Assembly: GCA_029857875.1 (NCBI GenBank) | Contig: JAOUGB010000216.1 | Location: forward strand, 1 to 5,149 | Reading direction: 5' to 3' | DNA from: Desulfobacteraceae bacterium | GTDB taxonomy: Bacteria; Desulfobacterota; Desulfobacteria; Desulfobacterales; UBA11574 | Length of the DNA stretch: 5,149 nucleotides | Part shown: positions 1 to 5,149 of the stretch, piece after piece | How positions within the stretch are numbered: the stretch's first letter is position 1 | How the letters are laid out: each line of letters begins with the position of its first letter | Notes under the pieces: generated by a model | The model's database searches: none | What the model was told of the DNA's origin: nothing | What the model saw: the letters and a program-made list of their open reading frames with translations, nothing else | Position numbers and translations under genes: made by a program

Positions 1-1
1 G

Positions 2-1426
2 ACCACCCATAATCCCCTTATTCTCATCATTGATGATGAGCCTGCGATTTGCCGAAACTGCGTCAAAATACTTTCTAAAATGGATTATGATGTCCGGTAT
101 GCCCTAAATGGATATGACGCATTAAAAATGGTGGATGAAACCGTGTTCGATGTGGTGGTCACTGATTTAAAAATGACTAACCTGGGAGGTATGGAAGTTC
201 TCCGACGATTGAAAGCGTCTTATCCGGAAACCATGGTCATCGTTATCACCGGCTATGCCAGCGTTTCTTCAGCCGTCGAAGTAATGAAGATGGGCGCCTT
301 TGACTACCTCCCGAAACCGTTTACGCCGCACGAACTGCGTGCGGTTGTTCGACAGGCGTTGATCCAAAGAGAAATGCTGATTCAGAATCGAAAACTTTTG
401 GAACAGAAAAAGCGCCGAAAAACGTTTACACATCAACTTATCGGGGAGAGTCCGAAAATTAATAAGGTCATTTCCATGGTTCAAAAGGTCGCTCCCACAG
501 ACGCGACGGTGCTTATTTACGGTGAAAGCGGAACCGGTAAAGAGTTGATTTCAAGGGCGATTCACGCCAACAGCAGCAGAAACAGCAAGGTGTTTTTTGC
601 CGTAGATTGCGGGACTTTGTCGGATACCCTCTTGGAAAGCGAGCTTTTCGGTTATACCAAAGGGGCGTTTACGGGGGCACACCATGACAAGGAGGGCATC
701 TTCAAACTGGCAAACGGCGGCACCGTGTTTCTGGATGAAATCAGCAATATCAGCCTGGGTGTTCAGAGCAAATTGTTAAGGTTTTTAGAGAATCGAGAAT
801 TCCTGTCTTTAGGGAGCACCAGGACCGAAAAAGTGGATGTCCGGTTGATTTTTGCCACCAATCAGAATCTTGAAGAAATGGTTGAAAGGGGTTCTTTCAG
901 ACAAGATTTTTATTATCGCATTTTTGTATATCCGATTCTTATTCCCCCTCTAAGAGAGAGAAAGGCGGATATTTTACCCATTTCCTATCATTTTCTGCAT
1001 CAGTTTTGTCTCGATTTCGGAAAAAAGATCATTGGATTCGATGACGATGCAGTAGCACGCTTGACCGCATATGATTGGCCGGGAAACGTCCGACAACTGA
1101 GGAATATTATCGAACGGGCGGTTATTTTGTGTGAAAAAGATAAAATTACCCATAGAGAGCTTCCACTCTTGGGGGAGATGGCTGATATTGAAGAATTGAT
1201 CGATCATGTTCCTGAAACCAATGATGAACTTAAACGAATCAAAAAAGAAATCCGTGAGAAAGCGATACTAAAAGTCGAGAAAAATTTCGTGATGAACGCA
1301 TTGATGAAAAACGACTGGAATGTCACCCAAGCCGCCAGGAAAGTGGGGCTTCAAAGAACCAACTTCCAGGCGTTAATGAAAAAACACAACATCAAGCTTC
1401 CCCAAGCCGTCAAACCGGATGCTTAG
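2..1426 (+). CDS. Sigma-54-dependent response regulator, NtrC family (REC-AAA+-Fis HTH), 5' partial
   Basis: This is a cytoplasmic two-component activator that, once phosphorylated, should use ATP to open sigma-54 promoters. The frame is open from base 2, so 474 residues are visible and probably only a few N-terminal residues are missing; the ATG at 80 lies inside the receiver fold and is not the start. Receiver, about 5-120: acidic pair D11/D12, phospho-acceptor D55, T83 and K105 (YLPKPF). AAA+ domain, about 146-376: Walker A GESGTGKE (174-181), intact GAFTGA loop (221-226) that contacts sigma-54, Walker B GGTVFLDE (239-246), arginine-finger region FRQDFYYR (299-306) and sensor II WPGNVRQLRN (359-368). 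A Fis-type helix-turn-helix lies at about 428-464, with the recognition-helix region near AARKVGLQRTNFQ. All key residues are present, so it should be active. The cognate kinase is not in the window. The stop codon TAG overlaps the end of an inserted repeat element. The domain assignment is firm; the target and signal are unknown, although a sigma-54 promoter lies before the next gene. Confidence 0.96.
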   Translation, partial: TTHNPLILIIDDEPAICRNCVKILSKMDYDVRYALNGYDALKMVDETVFDVVVTDLKMTNLGGMEVLRRLKASYPETMVIVITGYASVSSAVEVMKMGAFDYLPKPFTPHELRAVVRQALIQREMLIQNRKLLEQKKRRKTFTHQLIGESPKINKVISMVQKVAPTDATVLIYGESGTGKELISRAIHANSSRNSKVFFAVDCGTLSDTLLESELFGYTKGAFTGAHHDKEGIFKLANGGTVFLDEISNISLGVQSKLLRFLENREFLSLGSTRTEKVDVRLIFATNQNLEEMVERGSFRQDFYYRIFVYPILIPPLRERKADILPISYHFLHQFCLDFGKKIIGFDDDAVARLTAYDWPGNVRQLRNIIERAVILCEKDKITHRELPLLGEMADIEELIDHVPETNDELKRIKKEIREKAILKVEKNFVMNALMKNDWNVTQAARKVGLQRTNFQALMKKHNIKLPQAVKPDA

Positions 1427-1477
1427 TGCCTGAACGAAAACTGTCTTTTTCGCCAATATCTGTGTCAGACTCAAATT

Positions 1478-1507
1478 TTAACCCGCCACCGAACTTTGGC
1501 GGGTTAA
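1478..1507. terminator. Strong 11-bp hairpin downstream of the activator gene, possible terminator
   Basis: The arms TTAACCCGCCA (1478-1488) and TGGCGGGTTAA (1497-1507) are exact inverse complements around an 8-nt loop. The hairpin sits about 50 bases after the activator stop codon and is the most stable-looking structure there. No run of T follows on the plus strand, so a classical intrinsic terminator is doubtful; on the minus strand the following bases are only moderately T-rich. It lies inside the MITE-like element and may simply be part of it. Confidence 0.4.
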
Positions 1508-1594
1508 TCCTCGAAATACTACCAGTATTCCTGTGGTTAAAATTTTCGTCTTCCCCACCGGGGCTTAGGCCCTATGGGCCGGAGGCTTGATCTT

Positions 1595-1617
1595 AACGAA
1601 AAATCCTATTTTTCGTT
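1595..1617. repeat. 10-bp hairpin at the right end of the repeat element
   Basis: AACGAAAAAT (1595-1604) and ATTTTTCGTT (1608-1617) are perfect inverse complements around a CCT loop. The right arm overlaps the right terminal inverted repeat. A weaker counterpart, CGAAAA (1435-1440) with TTTTCG (1447-1452), lies inside the left terminus, so each end of the element can fold on itself as well as pair with the other end. Confidence 0.6.
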
Positions 1618-1666
1618 CGGGCACTACTTAATTTACAAATAAAAATTTGGCATCCGAATTCCCATT

Positions 1667-1698
1667 ATTCCACATTTCCAGTATTCCAACATTCCAAT
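1667..1698. repeat. 8-nt tandem repeat, four units of ATTCCANN
   Basis: Four consecutive octamers begin at 1667, 1675, 1683 and 1691: ATTCCACA, TTTCCAGT, ATTCCAAC and ATTCCAAT. The TTCCA core is kept in every unit and the last two bases vary. A poorer fifth unit may precede them at 1659-1666. It is non-coding and lies just outside the MITE-like element. No function is evident; simple slippage or part of a dispersed intergenic repeat are both possible. Confidence 0.55.
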
Positions 1699-1768
1699 TG
1701 CAAATACCCAGTCGCATCAATTTTTCGACGTTGCTTGAAAATTAGGGGTTTGAAACTTGAGTGTAAGG

Positions 1769-1789
1769 AAAATATACCCTGTATATTTT
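1769..1789. other. AT-rich 9-bp hairpin in intergenic DNA
   Basis: AAAATATAC (1769-1777) and GTATATTTT (1781-1789) are perfect inverse complements around a CCT loop. The right arm runs into a T-rich stretch (1786-1790), so RNA made rightwards from the activator gene might end here. The stem is almost all A-T and would be weak, so a terminator call is only tentative. The rest of 1700-1920 holds nothing else that I can support. Confidence 0.3.
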
Positions 1790-1972
1790 TATTATACGAT
1801 CCTCAGATTTTTTTAAAATATCTCTGAAATGCTTGCGCCTGCCCGTATTAACCATTCATCGCTATCGATTTATTTCCTTTAAAAACAATATATTATGAAA
1901 TCTTGTTCAAAGGATATCAACATCGGTATATAAGCCGATTCCATTAAAAATGTTTTTCTTTGTTTCATATTC

Positions 1973-1997
1973 AAATGTATATTTATTTTATACATTT
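1973..1997. promoter_or_regulatory. Inverted repeat, candidate enhancer (UAS) site for an NtrC-type activator
   Basis: AAATGTATA (1973-1981) and TATACATTT (1989-1997) are perfect 9-bp inverse complements with a 7-nt spacer. The centre lies about 110 bp upstream of the predicted start of the sigma-54 transcript, which is the usual distance for enhancer sites bound by dimeric NtrC-family proteins. The symmetry is seen directly. The role as an activator site, and binding by the activator encoded upstream, are inferences. AT-rich dyads also occur by chance in DNA of this composition. Confidence 0.4.
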
Positions 1998-1999
1998 TC

Positions 2000-2013
2000 C
2001 CTTTGTCCAAAGG
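2000..2013. promoter_or_regulatory. 14-bp inverted repeat CCTTTGTCCAAAGG, second candidate operator
   Basis: CCTTTG (2000-2005) and CAAAGG (2008-2013) are exact inverse complements separated by two bases. The site is centred about 88 bp upstream of the predicted sigma-54 start and only 21 bp from the centre of the preceding dyad, about two helical turns. The two could be paired sites on one face of the DNA, but their sequences differ, so they need not bind the same protein. Confidence 0.3.
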
Positions 2014-2068
2014 CCCATATTATAGTTAAAAGAAATAAAATCAATAAGATAAGTTCGATCCACTTTTT

Positions 2069-2083
2069 TGGCACACATCATGC
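2069..2083 (+). promoter_or_regulatory. Sigma-54 (RpoN) -24/-12 promoter of the two-receiver gene
   Basis: The sequence TGGCACACATCATGC fits the sigma-54 consensus TGGCACG-N4-TTGC closely. The invariant GG (2070-2071) and GC (2082-2083) are separated by exactly ten bases, and the TGGCAC block is complete. The TTGC block reads ATGC, one mismatch, and is followed by AA. Transcription should start near 2095, leaving a leader of about 78 nt before the ATG at 2173. Sigma-54 promoters need an NtrC-type activator, and one is encoded by the gene immediately upstream. Confidence 0.8.
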
Positions 2084-2162
2084 AACGAGAAATGGCAAGA
2101 AATCATCCAGCAACAAAAAACAGATTAAAATTAAAAAATAATTGAATAGAAAATTTCTTGAA

Positions 2163-2167
2163 GGAGG
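2163..2167 (+). promoter_or_regulatory. Shine-Dalgarno site fixing the start of the two-receiver gene
   Basis: GGAGG (within AAGGAGG, 2161-2167) lies five bases before ATG 2173. An in-frame TTG at 2158 would extend the protein by five residues, but the Shine-Dalgarno site lies within that extension and clearly serves the ATG. Confidence 0.85.
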
Positions 2168-2172
2168 AAAAA

Positions 2173-3405
2173 ATGGCAACAGCAGCAAAGATAATGGTCG
2201 TTGATGATGAAAAACAAATCTGTCAAAATGTGGAGAAAATCCTTTCAAAAAATGATTATGAGATCATTCACGCCACCAGCGCCAAAGAAGCCCTGGAAAA
2301 GATGGCCAAAGATTCATTCTCACTTCTCATTTCCGATATTGTGATGCCGGAAATGAACGGCCTTGAATTTTTGAGGCTTGTAAAAAAGGAATGGCCGTTA
2401 ACAAAAGCGGTGATGATGACAGCCTATGCTTCTACCGATACAGCGGTAAAAGCCATTCGGCTGGGAGCCCTGGACTATATTTCAAAACCGTTTACTCCTG
2501 ATGAGCTGAGATCGACGGTTGAACTGGCCTTGTCCGGAAAACTAATTGAGGCGCCCACCACGCAAAAGGAAAGAGAGATTATCGATGTCGATATTCCCTT
2601 TGACAAGGAAGAGGTTGCGAAATATGCAGGTGATGACTTTGTAGACAAACTCGGGCCTTCAGATATGCCGGTGGTTGTAGCTGCGCCGGAAACCTTGGAA
2701 GGTTATTGTACCCTTGGAAATATGGTATGCGATATTTTTAAAAAGCTGGGAAATACCTGTAAAGGCGGAAACAAAACCGGTGAATGCCCCCAACTGAAAG
2801 CCAAAAAGAAAAAGGGCGCCAAAGCAAAAGGTTTTGATTCTGAAAAATTGATTGGTATCGATTATCCCTTTAACTATGAAGAAGTGGCATCCATAACCGG
2901 TCCCGAATATGTGTTGAACATGCAGCATGAAGGTGTATCGTTTATACCGTATGAAGAACTCAAAAAGAATGTTGCACAAATGATGGCGGAAACATCCGAA
3001 GTTACGGCGGATGTCATTGAATTTCCGAAAGAAGCCGTACGGGCGGAAATTTTGGTGATCGACGATGAAGTTGCCGTCAATAACAACGTTCGTAAAATAC
3101 TCTCAAAGAAAGATTTTCATGTGGATCAGGCCGTTACGAAAGCCGAGGCCCTTGAAAAGATCGAACAAAAAGCGTATGCGCTTGTTGTGCTGGATTTAAA
3201 GATCCCGGAAGTTAAGGGCCTGGAGCTTCTAAAGGCGATTCGTGACAAAAGACCTGAAACCATGGTCATTATCATTACCGGATATGCCAGTATCGAGACA
3301 GCCGTGGAAGCCTCAAGGATGGGTGCGGTCGATTACCTTCCCAAGCCGTTCACGCCCGAAGAAATCCGTGATGCAGCTGAAAAAGCCTTCCGTTTTGCCG
3401 CTTAA
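2173..3405 (+). CDS. Two-receiver response regulator with Cys-containing middle region (REC-X-REC)
   Basis: This is a 410-aa soluble protein with two complete phospho-acceptor domains and no recognisable DNA-binding, kinase or enzymatic output domain. REC1, about 5-122: D11/D12, D55 (LISDIVMPEMNG), T83 and K105 (ISKPF). REC2, about 291-408: D297/D298, D341 (VLDLKIPEVKG), T369 and K391 (LPKPF). The middle holds a motif present twice, 90 residues apart (138-160 and 228-250, pattern D-x-PF-x2-EEVA-x3-G-x3-V). Between the copies are four cysteines, C179, C186, C196 and C205, then a lysine-rich stretch (209-219). The cysteines might bind a metal or sense redox state, which is unproven. Both receivers have all catalytic residues, so both can probably be phosphorylated; a phosphate relay, phosphate sink or protein-protein signalling role fits. 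It has its own sigma-54 promoter and a hairpin after the stop. I recognise no gene name; its output is unknown. Confidence 0.93.
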   Translation: MATAAKIMVVDDEKQICQNVEKILSKNDYEIIHATSAKEALEKMAKDSFSLLISDIVMPEMNGLEFLRLVKKEWPLTKAVMMTAYASTDTAVKAIRLGALDYISKPFTPDELRSTVELALSGKLIEAPTTQKEREIIDVDIPFDKEEVAKYAGDDFVDKLGPSDMPVVVAAPETLEGYCTLGNMVCDIFKKLGNTCKGGNKTGECPQLKAKKKKGAKAKGFDSEKLIGIDYPFNYEEVASITGPEYVLNMQHEGVSFIPYEELKKNVAQMMAETSEVTADVIEFPKEAVRAEILVIDDEVAVNNNVRKILSKKDFHVDQAVTKAEALEKIEQKAYALVVLDLKIPEVKGLELLKAIRDKRPETMVIIITGYASIETAVEASRMGAVDYLPKPFTPEEIRDAAEKAFRFAA

Positions 3406-3413
3406 ACCTTTTG

Positions 3414-3449
3414 AGCGTCTCCCAAATCCATCTGGGCTTGGGAGACGCT
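3414..3449 (+). terminator. Hairpin terminator after the two-receiver gene
   Basis: AGCGTCTCCCAA (3414-3425) and TTGGGAGACGCT (3438-3449) form a perfect 12-bp GC-containing stem with a 12-nt loop, starting nine bases after the stop codon. It is followed by TTCAAAATT rather than a clean T run. The structure and position fit a transcription terminator or a 3'-end stabilising hairpin, but the weak T tract makes termination efficiency uncertain. Confidence 0.65.
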
Positions 3450-3574
3450 TTCAAAATTCGATAAAAAAAGCCAAGTCTTACATCCCAACATTGAGAAGAA
3501 CATAAGATATCTGTTTTCGTACTTTCGTCCTAAATGTCGTGTTCGAGATTTATTTTAATGATTAAGAAAAATGC

Positions 3575-3603
3575 TTGATACTATGTTTCTTAGCAGGTAT
3601 AAA
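3575..3603 (+). promoter_or_regulatory. Sigma-70-type promoter of the zinc-ribbon gene
   Basis: TTGATA (3575-3580) and TATAAA (3598-3603) match the -35 and -10 consensus at five of six positions each and are spaced by the optimal 17 bases. Transcription should begin near 3610, giving a leader of about 87 nt before ATG 3697. This is the best housekeeping-type promoter in the window. The stretch 3450-3574 before it shows nothing else that I can support. Confidence 0.7.
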
Positions 3604-3651
3604 ATAAGAGAAAAGTAAAATGTTTTCCCCTGCCATAGAAACAAGAAACAT
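3583..3651. promoter_or_regulatory. Inverted repeat enclosing the -10 box, possible operator
   Basis: TGTTTCT (3584-3590) plus GCAGG (3593-3597) pair with CCTGC (3629-3633) plus AGAAACA (3637-3643), giving 12 pairs broken by a small internal loop. ATGTTTCTT (3583-3591) also matches AAGAAACAT (3643-3651) exactly, because AGAAACA occurs twice in the right arm. The left arm lies between the -35 and -10 boxes and the right arm about 20-40 bases into the transcript. This layout would suit a repressor bound at two half-sites, but no regulator is identified. Confidence 0.4.
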
Positions 3652-3696
3652 TTATAATCTTCAGCGTTAAAGGTCTTTATATGAAAGGAGGAAGTT

Positions 3697-3861
3697 ATGC
3701 CGACATATGAATTCATTTGCGAAAAATGTAAAAAGCCCTTTACCCTGATTATGAAAATTTCAGAGTATGAAAAGAAAAAGTTTCAATGCCCGAAATGCAA
3801 AAGCCGTAAGGTGAAACAGCAGATTACTTCTTTTCAAACGATTACTTCGAGTAAGAGTTAA
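3697..3861 (+). CDS. FmdB-family zinc-ribbon protein, 54 aa
   Basis: This is a small soluble protein of the FmdB-type putative regulator family (CxxC...CxxC zinc ribbon). It begins MPTYEFICEKC, the hallmark opening of the family, with two zinc-ligand pairs: C8-x2-C11 and C31-x2-C34 (CPKC). The tail is rich in serine and threonine (44-54), as is common in this family. At 54 residues it is short, but it has a good start: AGGAGG (3686-3691) sits five bases before ATG 3697. The family name comes from a Methylophilus gene linked to control of amide-inducible proteins; the biochemical role of most members is unknown, so regulation is only a family-level guess. It is transcribed alone from a sigma-70-type promoter and converges on the helicase gene. 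It has no evident link with the two-component genes. Confidence 0.88.
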   Translation: MPTYEFICEKCKKPFTLIMKISEYEKKKFQCPKCKSRKVKQQITSFQTITSSKS

Positions 3862-3956
3862 TACCTGAATCTTGCATGAAAATTGATAAGAAACTTCATG
3901 TTGCTTGAATATAACGGGGCTCGCGCAAAATTCAGATATTAACAAAGCACAGAGTT
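3862..3956. other. Convergent intergenic gap with a weak dyad
   Basis: The 95 bases between the zinc-ribbon stop and the helicase stop contain CATGAA (3875-3880) and TTCATG (3895-3900), inverse complements with a 14-nt spacer. This is too weak, and has no T run, to call a bidirectional terminator. I see no other signal here, so how the two converging transcripts end is unclear. Confidence 0.3.
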
Positions 3957-5149
3957 TCAGGTCATCCTGTATCTCAGATGTGTGAACCGTTTTTGCGTTT
4001 TATCGTTGTGTACGCCCATGGCGAGGGCTTTTCGGGTGCCTACCATAACCACCAAATTTCGGCCTCTTGTTACAGCGGTATAGATCAGGTTGCGCTGGAG
4101 AAGGATATAATGCTGGATGAGGACAGGGATTACCACTGCCGGATATTCCGAACCCTGTGACTTGTGCACGGAAACGGCATAGGCCAAAACCAATTCATCC
4201 AGTTCGTAAAACTCGTAGACGACATTCCGGCCGTCAAACAATACCGTAATTTCGTTCTCATCCGGCCGAATACCAACAATCCTGCCGATGTCGCCGTTGA
4301 ACACCTCCTTATCGTAATTGTTCCGTATCTGCATGACTTTATCGTTTACCCTGAAATTACGGCTCCCGCGCATGATTTCCACTTGAGAAGGGTTTAGGCT
4401 TTTTTGAAGTTCCGTGTTGAGATTTCCGGCCCCCACCATCCCTTTATGCATAGGTGTCAACACCTGAATGTCATCCACCGGATCCAGGCCAAAACGTTTG
4501 GGGATGCGCTCTTTGGTCAATTCCAGAATGATCTCTAGCACTTTTTCAGGATCTTCCTGTTGAATGAAATAAAAATCGTTGTCCGGCACATCGTCCTCAA
4601 ATGTGGGAAGAATTCCGTTATTGATTTTATGGGCGTTGACGATAATTCGGCTTTCTCTGGCCTGTCGGAAAATTTCCTTCAACTCCACCACCGGGATGAC
4701 GCCGGATGCAATAATATCATTAAGAACATTACCCGCACCTACCGAGGGCAGCTGGTTGACATCCCCCACAAGGATAACGGTGGCAAAGGTTGGTATGGCC
4801 TTTGTCAAATGGTGCATCAGTACGGTATCGATCATGGAAGCTTCATCCAGGATGAGCAGATCACAGGTGAGCGGCTTTTCTTCGTTCTTTTGAAACCCTC
4901 CTTTAGCAAAACTGTATTCCAGGAGGCGATGGATGGTTTTGGCCTCATGACCCGTGGTTTCACTCATTCGTTTTGCGGCTCTTCCCGTAGGTGCGGCCAA
5001 AAGTGTTTTTACCTTGAGCTTGGAAAAGATTTTTAAAATCGCATTGATGATGGTGGTTTTGCCGGTGCCCGGTCCACCCGTAATGACCATGATCTTGTTT
5101 TCAAGGGCACATCGTATGGCTCTTGCCTGATTTTCCGCCAGACGAATAT
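3957..5149 (-). CDS. recD2: RecD2-like ATP-dependent DNA helicase (SF1B), C-terminal part, 5' partial
   Basis: This is a DNA helicase that should move 5' to 3' on single-stranded DNA and serve in repair or replication-fork maintenance. The frame stays open to the window edge past the internal ATG at 5090, so the visible 396 residues are the C-terminal half of a protein usually of 700 or more. Motifs in visible numbering: Walker A GGPGTGKTT (24-32), motif Ia APTGRAAKRM (about 52-61), Walker B LDEAS (100-104), motif III GDVNQLPSVGAG (128-139), a RecD2-type SH3-like insert around the segment NYDKEVFNGDIG, motif V/VI region SVHKSQGSEY (326-335) and YTAVTRGR (356-363). The C-terminus is complete and ends LRYRMT. 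The sequence looks like the RecD2 group rather than RecBCD RecD, but the diagnostic N-terminal extension is outside the window. It faces the zinc-ribbon gene, and its promoter is not visible. Confidence 0.93.
   Translation of the reverse strand, partial: IRLAENQARAIRCALENKIMVITGGPGTGKTTIINAILKIFSKLKVKTLLAAPTGRAAKRMSETTGHEAKTIHRLLEYSFAKGGFQKNEEKPLTCDLLILDEASMIDTVLMHHLTKAIPTFATVILVGDVNQLPSVGAGNVLNDIIASGVIPVVELKEIFRQARESRIIVNAHKINNGILPTFEDDVPDNDFYFIQQEDPEKVLEIILELTKERIPKRFGLDPVDDIQVLTPMHKGMVGAGNLNTELQKSLNPSQVEIMRGSRNFRVNDKVMQIRNNYDKEVFNGDIGRIVGIRPDENEITVLFDGRNVVYEFYELDELVLAYAVSVHKSQGSEYPAVVIPVLIQHYILLQRNLIYTAVTRGRNLVVMVGTRKALAMGVHNDKTQKRFTHLRYRMT

Larger units (their letters stand above)
1426..1624. 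mobile_element. MITE-like element, 199 bp, with 15-bp terminal inverted repeats and TA flanks
   Basis: The ends are inverted copies: GTGCCTGAACGAAAA (1426-1440) matches the reverse complement of 1610-1624 at 14 of 15 positions. A TA dinucleotide abuts each end (1424-1425 and 1625-1626), as expected for a TA target duplication of the Tc1/mariner-IS630 type. The inside is non-coding and rich in perfect hairpins: 1478-1488 with 1497-1507, 1515-1520 with 1524-1529, 1568-1572 with 1576-1580, and 1595-1604 with 1608-1617, plus the longer-range pair 1473-1482 with 1536-1545. No transposase is present, so it would be non-autonomous. Alternatively, it could be a structured 3' untranslated region or a REP-like intergenic repeat. 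Calling it mobile is an inference from the ends and the TA flanks. Confidence 0.55.

Noticed and set aside
1424..1626. CRISPR array, tRNA or riboswitch as an explanation of the hairpin-rich region
   Set aside because: There are no regularly spaced direct repeats, no cloverleaf with tRNA invariant bases and no riboswitch core that I recognise. The inverted ends with TA flanks are better explained by a small transposable element.
1647..1661. TGGCATCCGAATTCC as another sigma-54 promoter
   Set aside because: It has the GG half but lacks GC at the -12 position, and it lies over 500 bp from the next start codon.
1903..1932. TTGTTC-N18-TATATA as an extra sigma-70 promoter for the two-receiver gene
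   Set aside because: The -35 match and spacing are poor, and AT-rich DNA yields such pairs easily. The sigma-54 promoter nearer the gene is much stronger, though a second weak promoter cannot be excluded.
1950..2141. A 63-codon open frame on the plus strand in the intergenic region
   Set aside because: It runs through the dyads and the sigma-54 promoter, lacks a convincing ribosome binding site, and its product is low-complexity (F/Y-rich, then K-rich), as expected from AT-rich non-coding DNA.
3242..3505. An 87-codon plus-strand frame overlapping the end of the two-receiver gene
   Set aside because: Most of it is an out-of-frame shadow of the second receiver domain, and it runs through the terminator hairpin.
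4560..5036. A 158-codon plus-strand frame opposite the helicase gene
   Set aside because: It is antisense to conserved helicase motifs and its translation has no family features; the minus strand encodes clear Walker A, Walker B and later SF1 motifs.

Overview
The window looks like chromosomal DNA from a Desulfobacterales-type (Desulfobacterota, formerly deltaproteobacterial) bacterium. This is an inference from the style of the proteins: NtrC-family regulators, stand-alone multi-receiver proteins, an FmdB-type zinc ribbon and RecD2, with moderate to low G+C and AT-rich intergenic DNA. Nothing in the sequence fixes the species. Three genes read rightwards (an NtrC-type activator, a two-receiver protein and a small zinc-ribbon protein). 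One reads leftwards (a RecD2-type helicase). The first and last genes are cut by the window edges.

Layout. 2-1426: sigma-54 activator with REC, AAA+ and Fis-type HTH domains, missing only its extreme N-terminus. 1424-1626: a hairpin-rich 199-bp element with 15-bp terminal inverted repeats, flanked by TA on both sides. It looks like a MITE, and its left junction forms the TAG stop of the activator gene. 1627-2172: AT-rich regulatory DNA with an 8-nt tandem repeat, several perfect dyads and a very good -24/-12 (sigma-54) promoter at 2069-2083. 2173-3405: a 410-aa protein with two complete receiver domains around a cysteine-containing middle region that carries a duplicated motif. It has no recognisable output domain and is followed by a strong hairpin. 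3406-3696: intergenic DNA with a good sigma-70-type promoter enclosed by an inverted repeat. 3697-3861: 54-aa FmdB-like zinc ribbon. 3862-3956: short convergent gap. 3957-5149 (minus): C-terminal 396 residues of a RecD2-like SF1 helicase.

How the parts may work together. The activator keeps an intact GAFTGA loop and so should act on sigma-54 RNA polymerase. The next gene downstream has a sigma-54 promoter with dyads 70-120 bp upstream, where enhancer sites usually lie. The simplest model is a two-component circuit in which the activator switches on the two-receiver protein. All three receivers in the window share unusual local sequence, so they may answer to the same kinase(s) or compete for phosphate. 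The zinc-ribbon and helicase genes appear to be independent neighbours.
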